Part shown: positions 1-6,531 of the stretch, piece by piece | Layout of the letters: each line of letters opens with the position of its first letter | Numbering within the stretch: position 1 is the stretch's first letter | Assembly: GCA_902461985.1 (NCBI GenBank) | Contig: CABQAB010000073.1 | Coordinates: 1-8,641, forward strand | Direction of reading: 5' to 3' | From: an uncultured Bacteroidales bacterium | GTDB taxonomy: Bacteria; Bacteroidota; Bacteroidia; Bacteroidales; UBA932 | Length of the DNA: 8,641 nt | Position numbers and translations under genes: made by a program | Notes under the pieces: model-generated | Told to the model about the DNA's origin: nothing | Database searches by the model: none | Seen by the model: the letters and a program-made list of their open reading frames with translations, nothing else

Positions 1-1
1 C

Positions 2-289
2 ACAGATGTGCCGGCAGTGAGGATTGGTTCTTCTAACCTTTCAACTGACAGATTCCTCATTGACGCATCTTATTTTGCAATCAAATCGATACAGCTCGGC
101 TACACTCTTCCACACAAATGGGCGAAAGCCATAAAGATGCAGTCTCTCAGAATCTACGCTACAGCTGACAATCTTGCAGTTTTCAACCATTTGAACGGCA
201 TGAACGTACAGTATGACTTCAGCGGAGGCACAAACTATACCTATACCCCGATGAGGGTCGTAGCACTCGGAGTTGACTTTAACTTTTAG
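2..289 (+). CDS. SusC/RagA-family TonB-dependent outer-membrane transporter, C-terminal fragment
   Basis: This is the last 95 codons of a gene that begins before the window; the frame is open from base 2 to the TAG at 287-289. SusC-type proteins are 22-stranded outer-membrane barrels that import glycan or peptide fragments together with a SusD lid, powered by TonB. The visible part has the usual ending of the family: a TDRFLIDASYFAIKSIQLGYTLP segment (strand, turn, strand), then LRIYATADNLAVF, then a last amphipathic strand ending in ALGVDFNF with a terminal Phe, as expected for a BAM-inserted barrel. The SusD-like gene starts 16 bp downstream, which supports the assignment. The plug, the TonB box and any signal peptide lie outside the window, so nothing can be said about substrate. 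The family call is secure despite the truncation. Confidence 0.9.
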   Translation, partial: TDVPAVRIGSSNLSTDRFLIDASYFAIKSIQLGYTLPHKWAKAIKMQSLRIYATADNLAVFNHLNGMNVQYDFSGGTNYTYTPMRVVALGVDFNF

Positions 290-305
290 AGCAGGAGAAT
301 AGAAT

Positions 306-1892
306 ATGAAAAGAACAGTTATAAAAGATTTGACTATACTTTTTGCGGTTGCACTGCTGTCCGCAGGCTGCAGCAAGATGCTTGAAACTTCTCCTACTAC
401 GGATGTCTCAAGCGGCAAGATGCTTGAAACGACAGACGGAGGCTATCAGGCACTCAACGGAATCTACCGTTTTTTCTGGCAATGGTCTGTCAGCACTACA
501 GATGCCACTCACGAGTCGTTCGGTCCTCAGGGATATGCTCTCATGGCTGATGCAATGGGAGATGATATGCTGTTTTCGGCAATGGGCAACGGATGGTTCT
601 GGTATGACTATCTTTATCGTGAAAAGGAAATGGTGACAAGAGGCGATATGCGTCCCTATGACATCTGGAACTATAACTACACCATAATAAGTCAGGCCAA
701 CTATATTCTCGCCTCCGAAAAGACAATGAGCGGGGACAAGGCCGACATCGACTACATTATGGGCAACGCCTACGCACTCAGGGGTAATGCCTACTATAAT
801 CTGGCCATAAATTTTGCGAGAAGCTACGCCGGACACGAAGACAGGCTCTGCGTCCCTATCTATCTTGAACCGACCACGTCATCCACGAAAGGCCAGCCGA
901 GAGCCACAAATGCTCAGGTTTATGAGCGTGCGAGAAAAGATCTCGAAAAGGCAATCGAACTTTTGAAAGGCAAGACGCAGAAACATTGTTCGCATATCGA
1001 CTACACCGTGGCAAACGGCATCAAGGCCAGGATTGCCATTACGATGAATGACTTTAATGCCGCATACGAGGCGGCTGACAATGCCATAACATCAACCGGA
1101 AAAAGGCTTACTGACAATGTCATGACAGGCTACAATGATGCAATCAACGGGGCTGACGTGCTCTGGGGAGCGGAAATCATCACTGACCAGGGAACGACAA
1201 ACCCTCAGTTCCTTGCGCAGATGGACCCGGATGCTGGATCATACGGTGCTGACCAGCGCAAACTCTGCAGCAACTGGCTGTATGAGCGGATCGATGTGAA
1301 GGATGTCAGAAAGGCATGGTGGAAAAAGGAACAGTTCGATGACAAGCATGATATCCGTGAGGGATACCAGCAGTGCAAATTCAAGTTCAAGGACCCAAAA
1401 GTCATGACAAGCGGTGCTGACCATATTTTCATGAGGCTTCCTGAAATGTATCTTGTGAAGGCGGAGGCTGCATGCCGTCGGGGCGACGATAACGATGCTC
1501 ATGATATCCTCAATGAATTTATGTCCTACCGTATGGAAGGCTATGACTGTTCGGACAAGACCGGAACGCAGCTTGGAACGCTTACCACCGACGAGACCGG
1601 CTCTCTGCTTGAAGAAATCATACTGCAGAGAAGGATTGAATTGTGGGGTGAGGCAGGCAGAATGTACGACATCAAGCGTCTGCGCCAGGGATTCGTCCGC
1701 ACCGAAGCGATGGGGTATCAGCCGGGTTGCATGCTCACGTCATTGCATACAAATGACCCTGAGTCATTTGACTGGGTCATGACCATTCCTCAGGCAGAGA
1801 TTGACGCGAACCCTCTGATGGTGCAGAACCCCCTCGGAAGTTACGCGACAGCGAACGAGGGCGATGACCCCGCGCTCAACAAGGCCGAATAG
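306..1892 (+). CDS. SusD/RagB-family nutrient-binding outer-membrane lipoprotein
   Basis: A 528-residue lipoprotein, a normal length for SusD, that should cap the SusC-like barrel encoded just upstream and capture the substrate at the cell surface. The signal peptide has a basic start, a hydrophobic stretch at about residues 9-18 and the lipobox SAGC, giving Cys22 as the lipidated residue. SusD hallmarks are in order: an N-terminal helical segment (NYILASEK near 132-139), the TPR-like ALRGNAYYNLAINFARSYAG near 157-176, the C-terminal domain motif FMRLPEMYLVKAEA near 376-389, LQRRIELWGEAGRMYDIKRL at 440-459, and IPQAEIDANPLMVQNP near 494-509. An AGGAG at 293-297 lies 8 bases before the ATG, and the gene starts 16 bp after the SusC stop, so the two are cotranscribed. 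Ligand residues cannot be predicted from family motifs, so the substrate is unknown. Confidence 0.95.
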   Translation: MKRTVIKDLTILFAVALLSAGCSKMLETSPTTDVSSGKMLETTDGGYQALNGIYRFFWQWSVSTTDATHESFGPQGYALMADAMGDDMLFSAMGNGWFWYDYLYREKEMVTRGDMRPYDIWNYNYTIISQANYILASEKTMSGDKADIDYIMGNAYALRGNAYYNLAINFARSYAGHEDRLCVPIYLEPTTSSTKGQPRATNAQVYERARKDLEKAIELLKGKTQKHCSHIDYTVANGIKARIAITMNDFNAAYEAADNAITSTGKRLTDNVMTGYNDAINGADVLWGAEIITDQGTTNPQFLAQMDPDAGSYGADQRKLCSNWLYERIDVKDVRKAWWKKEQFDDKHDIREGYQQCKFKFKDPKVMTSGADHIFMRLPEMYLVKAEAACRRGDDNDAHDILNEFMSYRMEGYDCSDKTGTQLGTLTTDETGSLLEEIILQRRIELWGEAGRMYDIKRLRQGFVRTEAMGYQPGCMLTSLHTNDPESFDWVMTIPQAEIDANPLMVQNPLGSYATANEGDDPALNKAE

Positions 1893-1916
1893 TTTTACGA
1901 ACTAAATCAGAAAAAT

Positions 1917-2810
1917 ATGAAAAGAACTAAATATCTTTTTCTTTCTGCCTGTGTGCTGGCGATAGTTTCATGCAGTCAGGACAACATCGGGGCTATCTTT
2001 CCGGGCAGTGATGACATCGCGTCTTTCGCTTCTGCAAAGACTGTGGACGAAGAAGTCTCTATGGATGCAATGGAGTACTACATTCCGCTGCGCAGACAGA
2101 CAAATTCAGGTGAACAGACCGTGACTTTCGCAGCAGACCCGCTCAAAGGCCACATCAAAGTTCCTGCGACTTCCGTCACGTTTGCTGACGGGGAATATGA
2201 GACAAAAATCAAACTTGACATTACAGGTTGTGTGGTTGGCCAGAAAGACACTGTCGTGTTGGCACTTGCCGATGAAGTCTCAAGCGAAAATATCGGGTAT
2301 AAAAAACATACTGCGGTTCTCGCGAGGGCTTACACCTGGGAGTCAATCGGCTTCGGCCAGTATATCGATTTGAATTTTGTCGGAGTGGTCATTGATGTGG
2401 AATTCAAGAAGGCTCAGGGTTTTGAACTTTACAGGGTTTACAATCCATATCCGAAAGAAATCCTTACCAATCCTGACATTATGGGTGATGACGTGTTCCC
2501 TGACAGCGGAGCCTGGGGTGTCGGAGGAGATGCCTGCGAATATATAGAATACAGCCTTGACAACGGTGTCATTCTCTGGAAAAACTACAGTACCACCATT
2601 GACTATGATGGAAACGGTTCGACAATCTACTGCATGAGATCTCCTAAGAGCGGTACGAGCGAGCAGTTCATTGATGGAAACAATCTGGTCATTCAGATTA
2701 CGCCATTCCTTTATATCCCGGCTTTGGGCGGAGGTTTTGGCATTCAGGGTTCAAACTTCCTTTCTCTCCCTGGTGGCCCCGACCTTGAAGAATTTCTGTC
2801 CGGGGAATAA
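1917..2810 (+). CDS. Surface lipoprotein of a SusC/SusD locus, probable Calx-beta-like N-terminal domain
   Basis: A 297-residue protein with a lipoprotein signal: KR near the start, hydrophobic core at about 6-17, and lipobox IVSC with Cys19 lipidated. Residues just after the cysteine are polar and include an Asp (SQDN), compatible with a Bacteroidetes surface-export signal. Residues about 48-103 read as an immunoglobulin-like beta domain of Calx-beta type: YYIPLRRQ, then TVTFAAD, then a VPATSVTFADGEYETKIKL pattern that recurs in lipoproteins of these loci. From about Trp141 a second region begins with WESIGFGQYID and includes ELYRVYNPY near 170-178, also typical of accessory lipoproteins at SusCD loci. 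The gene starts 24 bp after the SusD-like gene on the same strand and is followed by a strong hairpin, so it closes the operon. It probably helps bind the imported substrate at the surface, by position rather than by any identified binding site. I cannot name a specific family. Confidence 0.75.
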   Translation: MKRTKYLFLSACVLAIVSCSQDNIGAIFPGSDDIASFASAKTVDEEVSMDAMEYYIPLRRQTNSGEQTVTFAADPLKGHIKVPATSVTFADGEYETKIKLDITGCVVGQKDTVVLALADEVSSENIGYKKHTAVLARAYTWESIGFGQYIDLNFVGVVIDVEFKKAQGFELYRVYNPYPKEILTNPDIMGDDVFPDSGAWGVGGDACEYIEYSLDNGVILWKNYSTTIDYDGNGSTIYCMRSPKSGTSEQFIDGNNLVIQITPFLYIPALGGGFGIQGSNFLSLPGGPDLEEFLSGE

Positions 2811-2827
2811 ATCATTGATGTAACGTT

Positions 2828-2877
2828 AAAGTCTGTCATTTCGAAGTCTTGAAAGCGCATTCGGAATGACAGACTTT
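2828..2877. terminator. Strong hairpin between convergent operons, likely bidirectional terminator, REP-like
   Basis: Arms at 2828-2845 and 2860-2877 pair over 18 bp with a single G-T wobble, around a 14-nt loop. On the + strand the right arm runs into TTTTT (2875-2879), giving a rho-independent terminator for the SusCD operon 17 bp after its last stop codon. On the - strand the stem ends in TTT, so it can also serve the redox operon, whose last stop codon is at 2903-2905. The arm text GTCATTTCGA / TCGGAATGAC resembles dispersed GTCATTC-type palindromes that I recall from Bacteroidetes genomes; no second copy exists in this window. Confidence 0.8.
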
Positions 2878-2902
2878 TTGGATAGTCTCTTTTGTTTATG
2901 CT

Positions 2903-4306
2903 TCAGACCTCGATGCTGCGGCGGAGGCTTTCGACGAGCCTGTCGATTTTGCGGAGTTCGTGAGGAATGTCGATGTGCTGCGGACAGTGCTCGACGCACT
3001 GGCGGCAGTTCACGCAACGGTTGGCCTGCGCATCCTTCAGCACATCCCTCTGGTATGAAATGAGATAGTTCCGGCGGGCTTTCCTGAACGCTTTCATTTC
3101 ATCTCTGTTTTCCCCGTTTCCCGCTTCCTCTTTCGGCACGGCTTCTATATAACCTTCCTGCACACATTTGTTGTAATGCCTGAAGTTCCCGGGAATGTCC
3201 ACTCCATAGGGGCATGGCATACAGTATTCACAGGCAGTACAAGGCACTGTGGGGTAGTCGTGTATGAGTTTCGCTGTTTTTTCGAGAAAATCCTTTTCTC
3301 CTTCATCCAGTCTGTTCAGGGGCGAGAAAGTCCTGAGGTTTTCTTCGAGATGTTCCTTGTAGGTCATGCCGCTCAGCACACAGAGGATGTTGTCCCAGCT
3401 TCCTGCAAAGCGGAATGCCCATGAGGCCGGTGTGGAATGAGGGTCTCTGCTGCTCAGCCTTTCACTGACATTGTCTGCCACATTGGCTAATTTTCCTCCG
3501 AGCAGAGGCTCCATCACGACTGTCTGTATGCCGGCTTTCTCCAACTGCTCATACATATAGCTTGCATTGCAGTTCCCCCTGTCAGCATAGTTCCAGTCCA
3601 AATAGTTCATCTGAATCTGGATGAAGTCCCAGTGATATTGCTCATGCGTGGCCAGCAGGCGGTCGAACATTTCCCTGTTTCCATGGAATGAATAGCCGAG
3701 GCGGACGATTTTCCCTTTCCTGCGCTCCTCCATGAGAAAATCCAGCACACCGTTGTCCACATATCTCTGACGGAAATTTTCCATGCTCGAACCGATAGCG
3801 TGCAGAAGATAGTAGTCTATGGTGTCGACTCCGAGTTCTTCAAAAGACCTGTGGTACATTGCTATGGCCGCTTCCCGGCTCCAGTCTCCGAAATTGGACA
3901 ATTTGGTGGCAATGGTCCATTTCTCCCTCGGATGGCGTGCGAGGGCGATGCCTGTGGCTTTCTCGCTGTGCCCCCTGTGATAGACAGGGGCCGTGTCAAA
4001 GTAGTTCACTCCTCCGGCAATGGCTTCGTCAACAAGAGCATTCACTCTTTCCTGGTCTATGACTTCCGCTCCGTCTTCACCTTTTATGACTGGCCATCTC
4101 ATGCATCCATAGCCTAAAAGACTTACGTCTGCACCGTTCATGGCATCTTTACGGAAAGTCATTTCCCCGTTTCCGCCCCTTTCTTCCGGCTTTCCGCCGT
4201 TCCCGCAGGCAGAAACAAGGGAGCCGACAACTCCTGAACCGACTCCTGCAGCCGCTACCGCCACCGCCGTGCCTGAACTTATTTTCAAAAATTCTCTACG
4301 TTCCAT
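2903..4306 (-). CDS. Tat-exported aldo/keto reductase lipoprotein with C-terminal 2x[4Fe-4S] ferredoxin domain
   Basis: A 467-residue reductase. The N-terminus has the twin-arginine motif RREFLK (residues 3-8), a long Ala/Gly/Val stretch and then a lipobox VSAC (Cys34), so it should be Tat-exported as a folded enzyme and lipid-anchored. The aldo/keto reductase barrel covers about residues 50-345 with the complete catalytic tetrad: Asp104, Tyr109 (in DTAPVY), Lys135 (TIATK) and His169 (LLH). The tail holds two cluster motifs, C356-C359-C362-C365-P and C431-C434-C437-C441-P; this matches the known aldo/keto reductase family with a ferredoxin tail (COG1453 type). The start codon lies 6 bp beyond the stop of the upstream membrane-protein gene, and an AAAGG overlaps that stop, so the two are cotranscribed and probably translationally coupled. 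The substrate is unknown. Classical members use NADPH, which is scarce outside the cytoplasm, so electron supply through the clusters from the partner protein is an inference. Confidence 0.88.
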   Translation of the reverse strand: MERREFLKISSGTAVAVAAAGVGSGVVGSLVSACGNGGKPEERGGNGEMTFRKDAMNGADVSLLGYGCMRWPVIKGEDGAEVIDQERVNALVDEAIAGGVNYFDTAPVYHRGHSEKATGIALARHPREKWTIATKLSNFGDWSREAAIAMYHRSFEELGVDTIDYYLLHAIGSSMENFRQRYVDNGVLDFLMEERRKGKIVRLGYSFHGNREMFDRLLATHEQYHWDFIQIQMNYLDWNYADRGNCNASYMYEQLEKAGIQTVVMEPLLGGKLANVADNVSERLSSRDPHSTPASWAFRFAGSWDNILCVLSGMTYKEHLEENLRTFSPLNRLDEGEKDFLEKTAKLIHDYPTVPCTACEYCMPCPYGVDIPGNFRHYNKCVQEGYIEAVPKEEAGNGENRDEMKAFRKARRNYLISYQRDVLKDAQANRCVNCRQCVEHCPQHIDIPHELRKIDRLVESLRRSIEV

Positions 4307-4312
4307 CTTATT

Positions 4313-5848
4313 CTACCTTTTGATATGTACTTCATAGCCATGTACCCGTATGGCTTTCACAGGTTTTGCAGGGCAGTTGTATTCGCAGGCTCCGCAGCCT
4401 ATGCATCTTTCCTTGTTCACGACAGGAATCCTCGGCGAGTCATTTTCCTCAGGATTCCTGCGGACCATACGGATTGCTCCGGCAGGGCAATGCCTCGCGC
4501 AGTTGCCACAGTCAGCCAATCCGTTATATGCAATGCAGCTGTCGAATTCCACCTGTGCATACCCTATGCTGACTGCAGTCTTTTCCTCCTTGCTTACCGG
4601 CAGTATCGCACCGGTCGGGCATATGGTGGAGCATTTGTTACATTCAGGACGGCAATAGCCTCTGCTGTAATTCATTTCCGGCTGCATGAGGAATTTTCCC
4701 TCCCTGGATGGTTGCAGCACATTGTTCGGGCAGGATGCCACGCAAAGCTGGCAGGCGATGCAATGGTCTGAAAAATGTCTCAGGCTATGTGCCCCGGCAG
4801 GTTTCAGCGGTGTAGCCATATTCCCGTCGGCGGCTGATTCCGGGTTTACGCCGTCTGCAGACTTTCCGCCGAACTGTCCGCGATGCCCTTCTGCCATGAT
4901 CCTGTCTGACAGCCCCATGCCGGCAAGTGCGACGGCGCCGGCCGACAGTGCGCTTCTCTTCAGGAATTCGCGTCTTCCGCTGTCAGCGGTTTCAGGGGAC
5001 TTCTTGTACCTGAACTCATATCGTATCGCACCGAAACTACATTCATCAAGGCAGTCCATGCATACCACGCAGCGGCTGTAGTCAATCTTCTTGTTGTGCG
5101 AATCTATGCATGATGACTTGCATACCTTCTCGCAGGAGTGGCAGTTGCGGCATTTCTCCAAATCAATCGTAGGAGCGAACAGGCTGTAACGGGACAGTAT
5201 GCTCAGAACCGAACCTACGGGACAGATGCTGTTGCACCAGATTCTTCCCCACTTCCATGAGAGGAAACCGAGCAGGGACACCGTCGCAATTGCCGCTGCA
5301 AGCGAGGCAATGCTTTTGAACCACACCTCCGAGGTATAGAACGTATAGCTCTCGAAATGGGATTCTATGCCGGCGAACAGATTGTTTCCCCATCTGTAAA
5401 TAGGAGCGAAAAGTTCGCTGGCAATCCTTCCGTACGCACTGTATGGCTCGATCAGTGCCGCAATCGAAATCACTCCTAAGGAGCATCCGGCGATGAACAG
5501 CACCAGCATGCTGTATCGCAGCCAGTTCAGGGCCTTTCTGTGTTTGAACCTGCGGCGGGCTTTTTTTGATGTCCTGCCGTGAAACCAGGAGATTATGTCC
5601 TGGAATACCCCTAAAGGACAGATGACAGAGCAATAGACTCTGCCGAACACCAAGGTTATGATGGCGATGACAGCGACTGTGATGAACGATAAAGAGAGGA
5701 CCGCCGGGAAAAACTGGACTTTGGCCATCCAGCCGAGCCAATGGTGCAGTACACCGCTCAAATCCAGAAACAGCAAGGTTATTCCTGTGAAGAACAATGC
5801 CGCCAGCGCAATTCTGATTTTTCTTGCCAAATTGTGCGTTTTTGCCAT
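4313..5848 (-). CDS. NapH-NapG-like fused membrane ferredoxin protein with internal twin-arginine signal
   Basis: A 511-residue predicted quinol-oxidising electron carrier (numbered from the ATG at 5848). The first half is NapH-like: four membrane segments at about 11-30, 45-68, 111-133 and 177-198; cytoplasmic-side motifs GRVYCSVICPLG (Cys73, Cys77) and GRIWCNSICPVG (Cys205, Cys209); a very basic loop near 93-106 that fixes the topology; and two ferredoxin motifs (Cys233/236/239/243 and 260/263/266/270). A second twin-arginine motif, GRREFLK (Arg292-293), with a hydrophobic stretch follows, and then a NapG-like half with four more cysteine groups (363-373, 399-410, 438-454, 482-492). NapH and NapG are usually two proteins of about 290 and 230 residues; the length here fits a fusion. 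A GTG at 5869 would give 518 residues, but it lies in the -7 promoter box, so the ATG is preferred. The aldo/keto reductase gene follows after 6 bp. The physiological acceptor is not shown by the sequence. Confidence 0.85.
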   Translation of the reverse strand: MAKTHNLARKIRIALAALFFTGITLLFLDLSGVLHHWLGWMAKVQFFPAVLSLSFITVAVIAIITLVFGRVYCSVICPLGVFQDIISWFHGRTSKKARRRFKHRKALNWLRYSMLVLFIAGCSLGVISIAALIEPYSAYGRIASELFAPIYRWGNNLFAGIESHFESYTFYTSEVWFKSIASLAAAIATVSLLGFLSWKWGRIWCNSICPVGSVLSILSRYSLFAPTIDLEKCRNCHSCEKVCKSSCIDSHNKKIDYSRCVVCMDCLDECSFGAIRYEFRYKKSPETADSGRREFLKRSALSAGAVALAGMGLSDRIMAEGHRGQFGGKSADGVNPESAADGNMATPLKPAGAHSLRHFSDHCIACQLCVASCPNNVLQPSREGKFLMQPEMNYSRGYCRPECNKCSTICPTGAILPVSKEEKTAVSIGYAQVEFDSCIAYNGLADCGNCARHCPAGAIRMVRRNPEENDSPRIPVVNKERCIGCGACEYNCPAKPVKAIRVHGYEVHIKR

Positions 5849-5849
5849 A

Positions 5850-5871
5850 TTGTGCGAATTTTCTCGCACAA
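5850..5871. promoter_or_regulatory. Perfect 22-bp palindrome, candidate operator of the redox operon
   Basis: The sequence is TTGTGCGA, a 6-base spacer, then TCGCACAA: 8-bp arms with no mismatch. It overlaps three bases of the -7 box and covers the predicted transcription start, an ideal place for a repressor. The outer half-sites resemble the TGTG-N-CACA architecture of Crp/Fnr-family sites, but the extra CG makes that family uncertain. A further half-site, ATTGTGCG at 5831-5838, repeats the left arm (5849-5856) with an 18-bp offset, inside codons 4-6 of the gene. No regulator gene is visible nearby. Confidence 0.55.
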
Positions 5872-5876
5872 AAATA
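5869..5876 (-). promoter_or_regulatory. Bacteroidetes-type -7 promoter box of the redox operon
   Basis: On the - strand the sequence reads TATTTTTG, an exact match to the Bacteroidetes -7 consensus TAnnTTTG. Transcription would begin roughly 5-8 bases downstream, leaving a leader of about 15 nt before the ATG at 5848. No convincing -33 TTTG lies 19-21 bp upstream, so the promoter may be weak or depend on an activator. Confidence 0.6.
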
Positions 5877-5918
5877 GCAATTTTCCTGTAATCCTCTCTT
5901 CGAATATCGCCTGGAAAC

Positions 5919-5968
5919 TGACTGAAAAGTCTGCCCGGTCAAGATGACGGTAACAAGACTTTCAGTCA
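5919..5968 (-). terminator. Hairpin just after the SSB-family gene, possible terminator
   Basis: Arms 5919-5932 and 5956-5968 pair over 13 bp with one bulged base (TGACTGAAAAGTCT against AGACTTTCAGTCA). The loop is long (23 nt). It begins 5 bases after the TAA of the SSB-family gene in its reading direction and ends before the redox-operon promoter. Only a poor T tract follows (GTTTCC), so termination is plausible but not certain. Confidence 0.45.
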
Positions 5969-5973
5969 CCCTC

Positions 5974-6303
5974 TTATTCCGTGCGGGTCACTATTTCCAA
6001 CAGGTTGGCGACAATTTCAGTCGAGTATTTCTCGACGTTTTCGCTGGTTGTGTACTTGCTGGTGCGTAGCCTGCCCAGGACTCTGACCCATGCGCCTTTA
6101 GTAATCTTCGAGAAGTCGGCGATATTCTCGCCTTCCCACGCCTCCACGTTATGCCATGTGGTTTCCACCAAGTTCTCCCCGCTCTTGTTGCGTGCGACTC
6201 TGGTGGTGGCTACGGACAGGTGAATCACCTGTCTTTCTCCGGCTTTCTGAATTTTGACGAATCCTACGTTTCCGAGGATTTCCACTTTGTTGATAGTTTC
6301 CAT
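5974..6303 (-). CDS. ssb: Single-stranded DNA-binding protein (SSB family), short form
   Basis: A 109-residue protein that is essentially one OB fold. Residues 1-30 give the first strands (INKVEILGNVG and then QVIHLSVATTR). The SSB signature follows: ETTWHNVEAWEGENIADFSKITKG near 47-70, then WVRVLGRLRTSKYTT near 72-86 and STEIVANLLEIV near 94-105. Such proteins coat single-stranded DNA in replication, recombination or repair. The chain stops right after the OB fold: there is no glycine-rich linker and no acidic DDDIPF-like tip, which normally recruits partner enzymes, and it is clearly shorter than a housekeeping SSB of about 150-180 residues. It therefore looks like an accessory paralogue, and the symbol names the family rather than the housekeeping gene. 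The ATG has only a weak upstream purine stretch. No other replication or mobility gene is nearby. A PriB-like role is an alternative. Confidence 0.8.
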   Translation of the reverse strand: METINKVEILGNVGFVKIQKAGERQVIHLSVATTRVARNKSGENLVETTWHNVEAWEGENIADFSKITKGAWVRVLGRLRTSKYTTSENVEKYSTEIVANLLEIVTRTE

Positions 6304-6333
6304 CTTACTTGATTTTGAATGTTGATGACTTGC

Positions 6334-6355
6334 GGTCCTTTCCGGAAACAGGACC
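6334..6355. repeat. Inverted repeat upstream of the SSB-family start
   Basis: GGTCCT at 6334-6339 and AGGACC at 6350-6355 are perfectly complementary. The intervening bases contain TTCCGGAA, itself palindromic. The element ends 31 bp upstream of the SSB start codon, so it would act as an operator or as a leader hairpin. Short inverted repeats of this size also occur by chance. Confidence 0.35.
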
Positions 6356-6472
6356 TGCCGGAGAGATCATAAGACGTCATATCCTGACCGGCATCGCAAA
6401 GTACAGACGATGGTTTTACAAAAACAACAGTTACGGCTTCATCGGGGCTGATAAATTTATGAATCGGAAACT

Positions 6473-6531
6473 TTTTTCTTTTTTGGAAAGTTTTCATGCG
6501 GATTTAGCGGTTTGTTTTTCTTTTTTGGAAA
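6473..6531. repeat. 17-bp direct repeat of a T tract plus GGAAA
   Basis: TTTTTCTTTTTTGGAAA occurs at 6473-6489 and again, identically, at 6515-6531. The offset is 42 bp, close to four turns of B-DNA, so both copies face the same side of the helix. A degenerate third element, TTTTTGGGAAAA, lies at 6572-6583. All sit upstream of the zinc-ribbon gene in non-coding sequence. Confidence 0.6.

Noticed and set aside
41..418. A 125-codon - strand frame across the SusC/SusD junction.
   Set aside because: It is antisense to two clearly coding genes and has no domain of its own.
303..1927. An identical 14-base stretch AATATGAAAAGAAC at the starts of the SusD-like and third lipoprotein genes (303-316 and 1914-1927).
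   Set aside because: It reflects similar lipoprotein signal starts (MKRT) and an AT-rich leader; it does not extend and is not evidence of duplication.
3800..4117. A 105-codon + strand frame inside the aldo/keto reductase gene.
   Set aside because: The - strand frame encodes the catalytic Asp, Tyr and Lys of the AKR here, so the + strand frame is a shadow.
5163..5969. A 268-codon frame on the - strand overlapping the first part of the NapH-NapG-like gene.
   Set aside because: It begins with GTG, runs through the hairpin, promoter and operator, and its residues show no family motif, whereas the overlapping frame has conserved CxxxCP and ferredoxin motifs.
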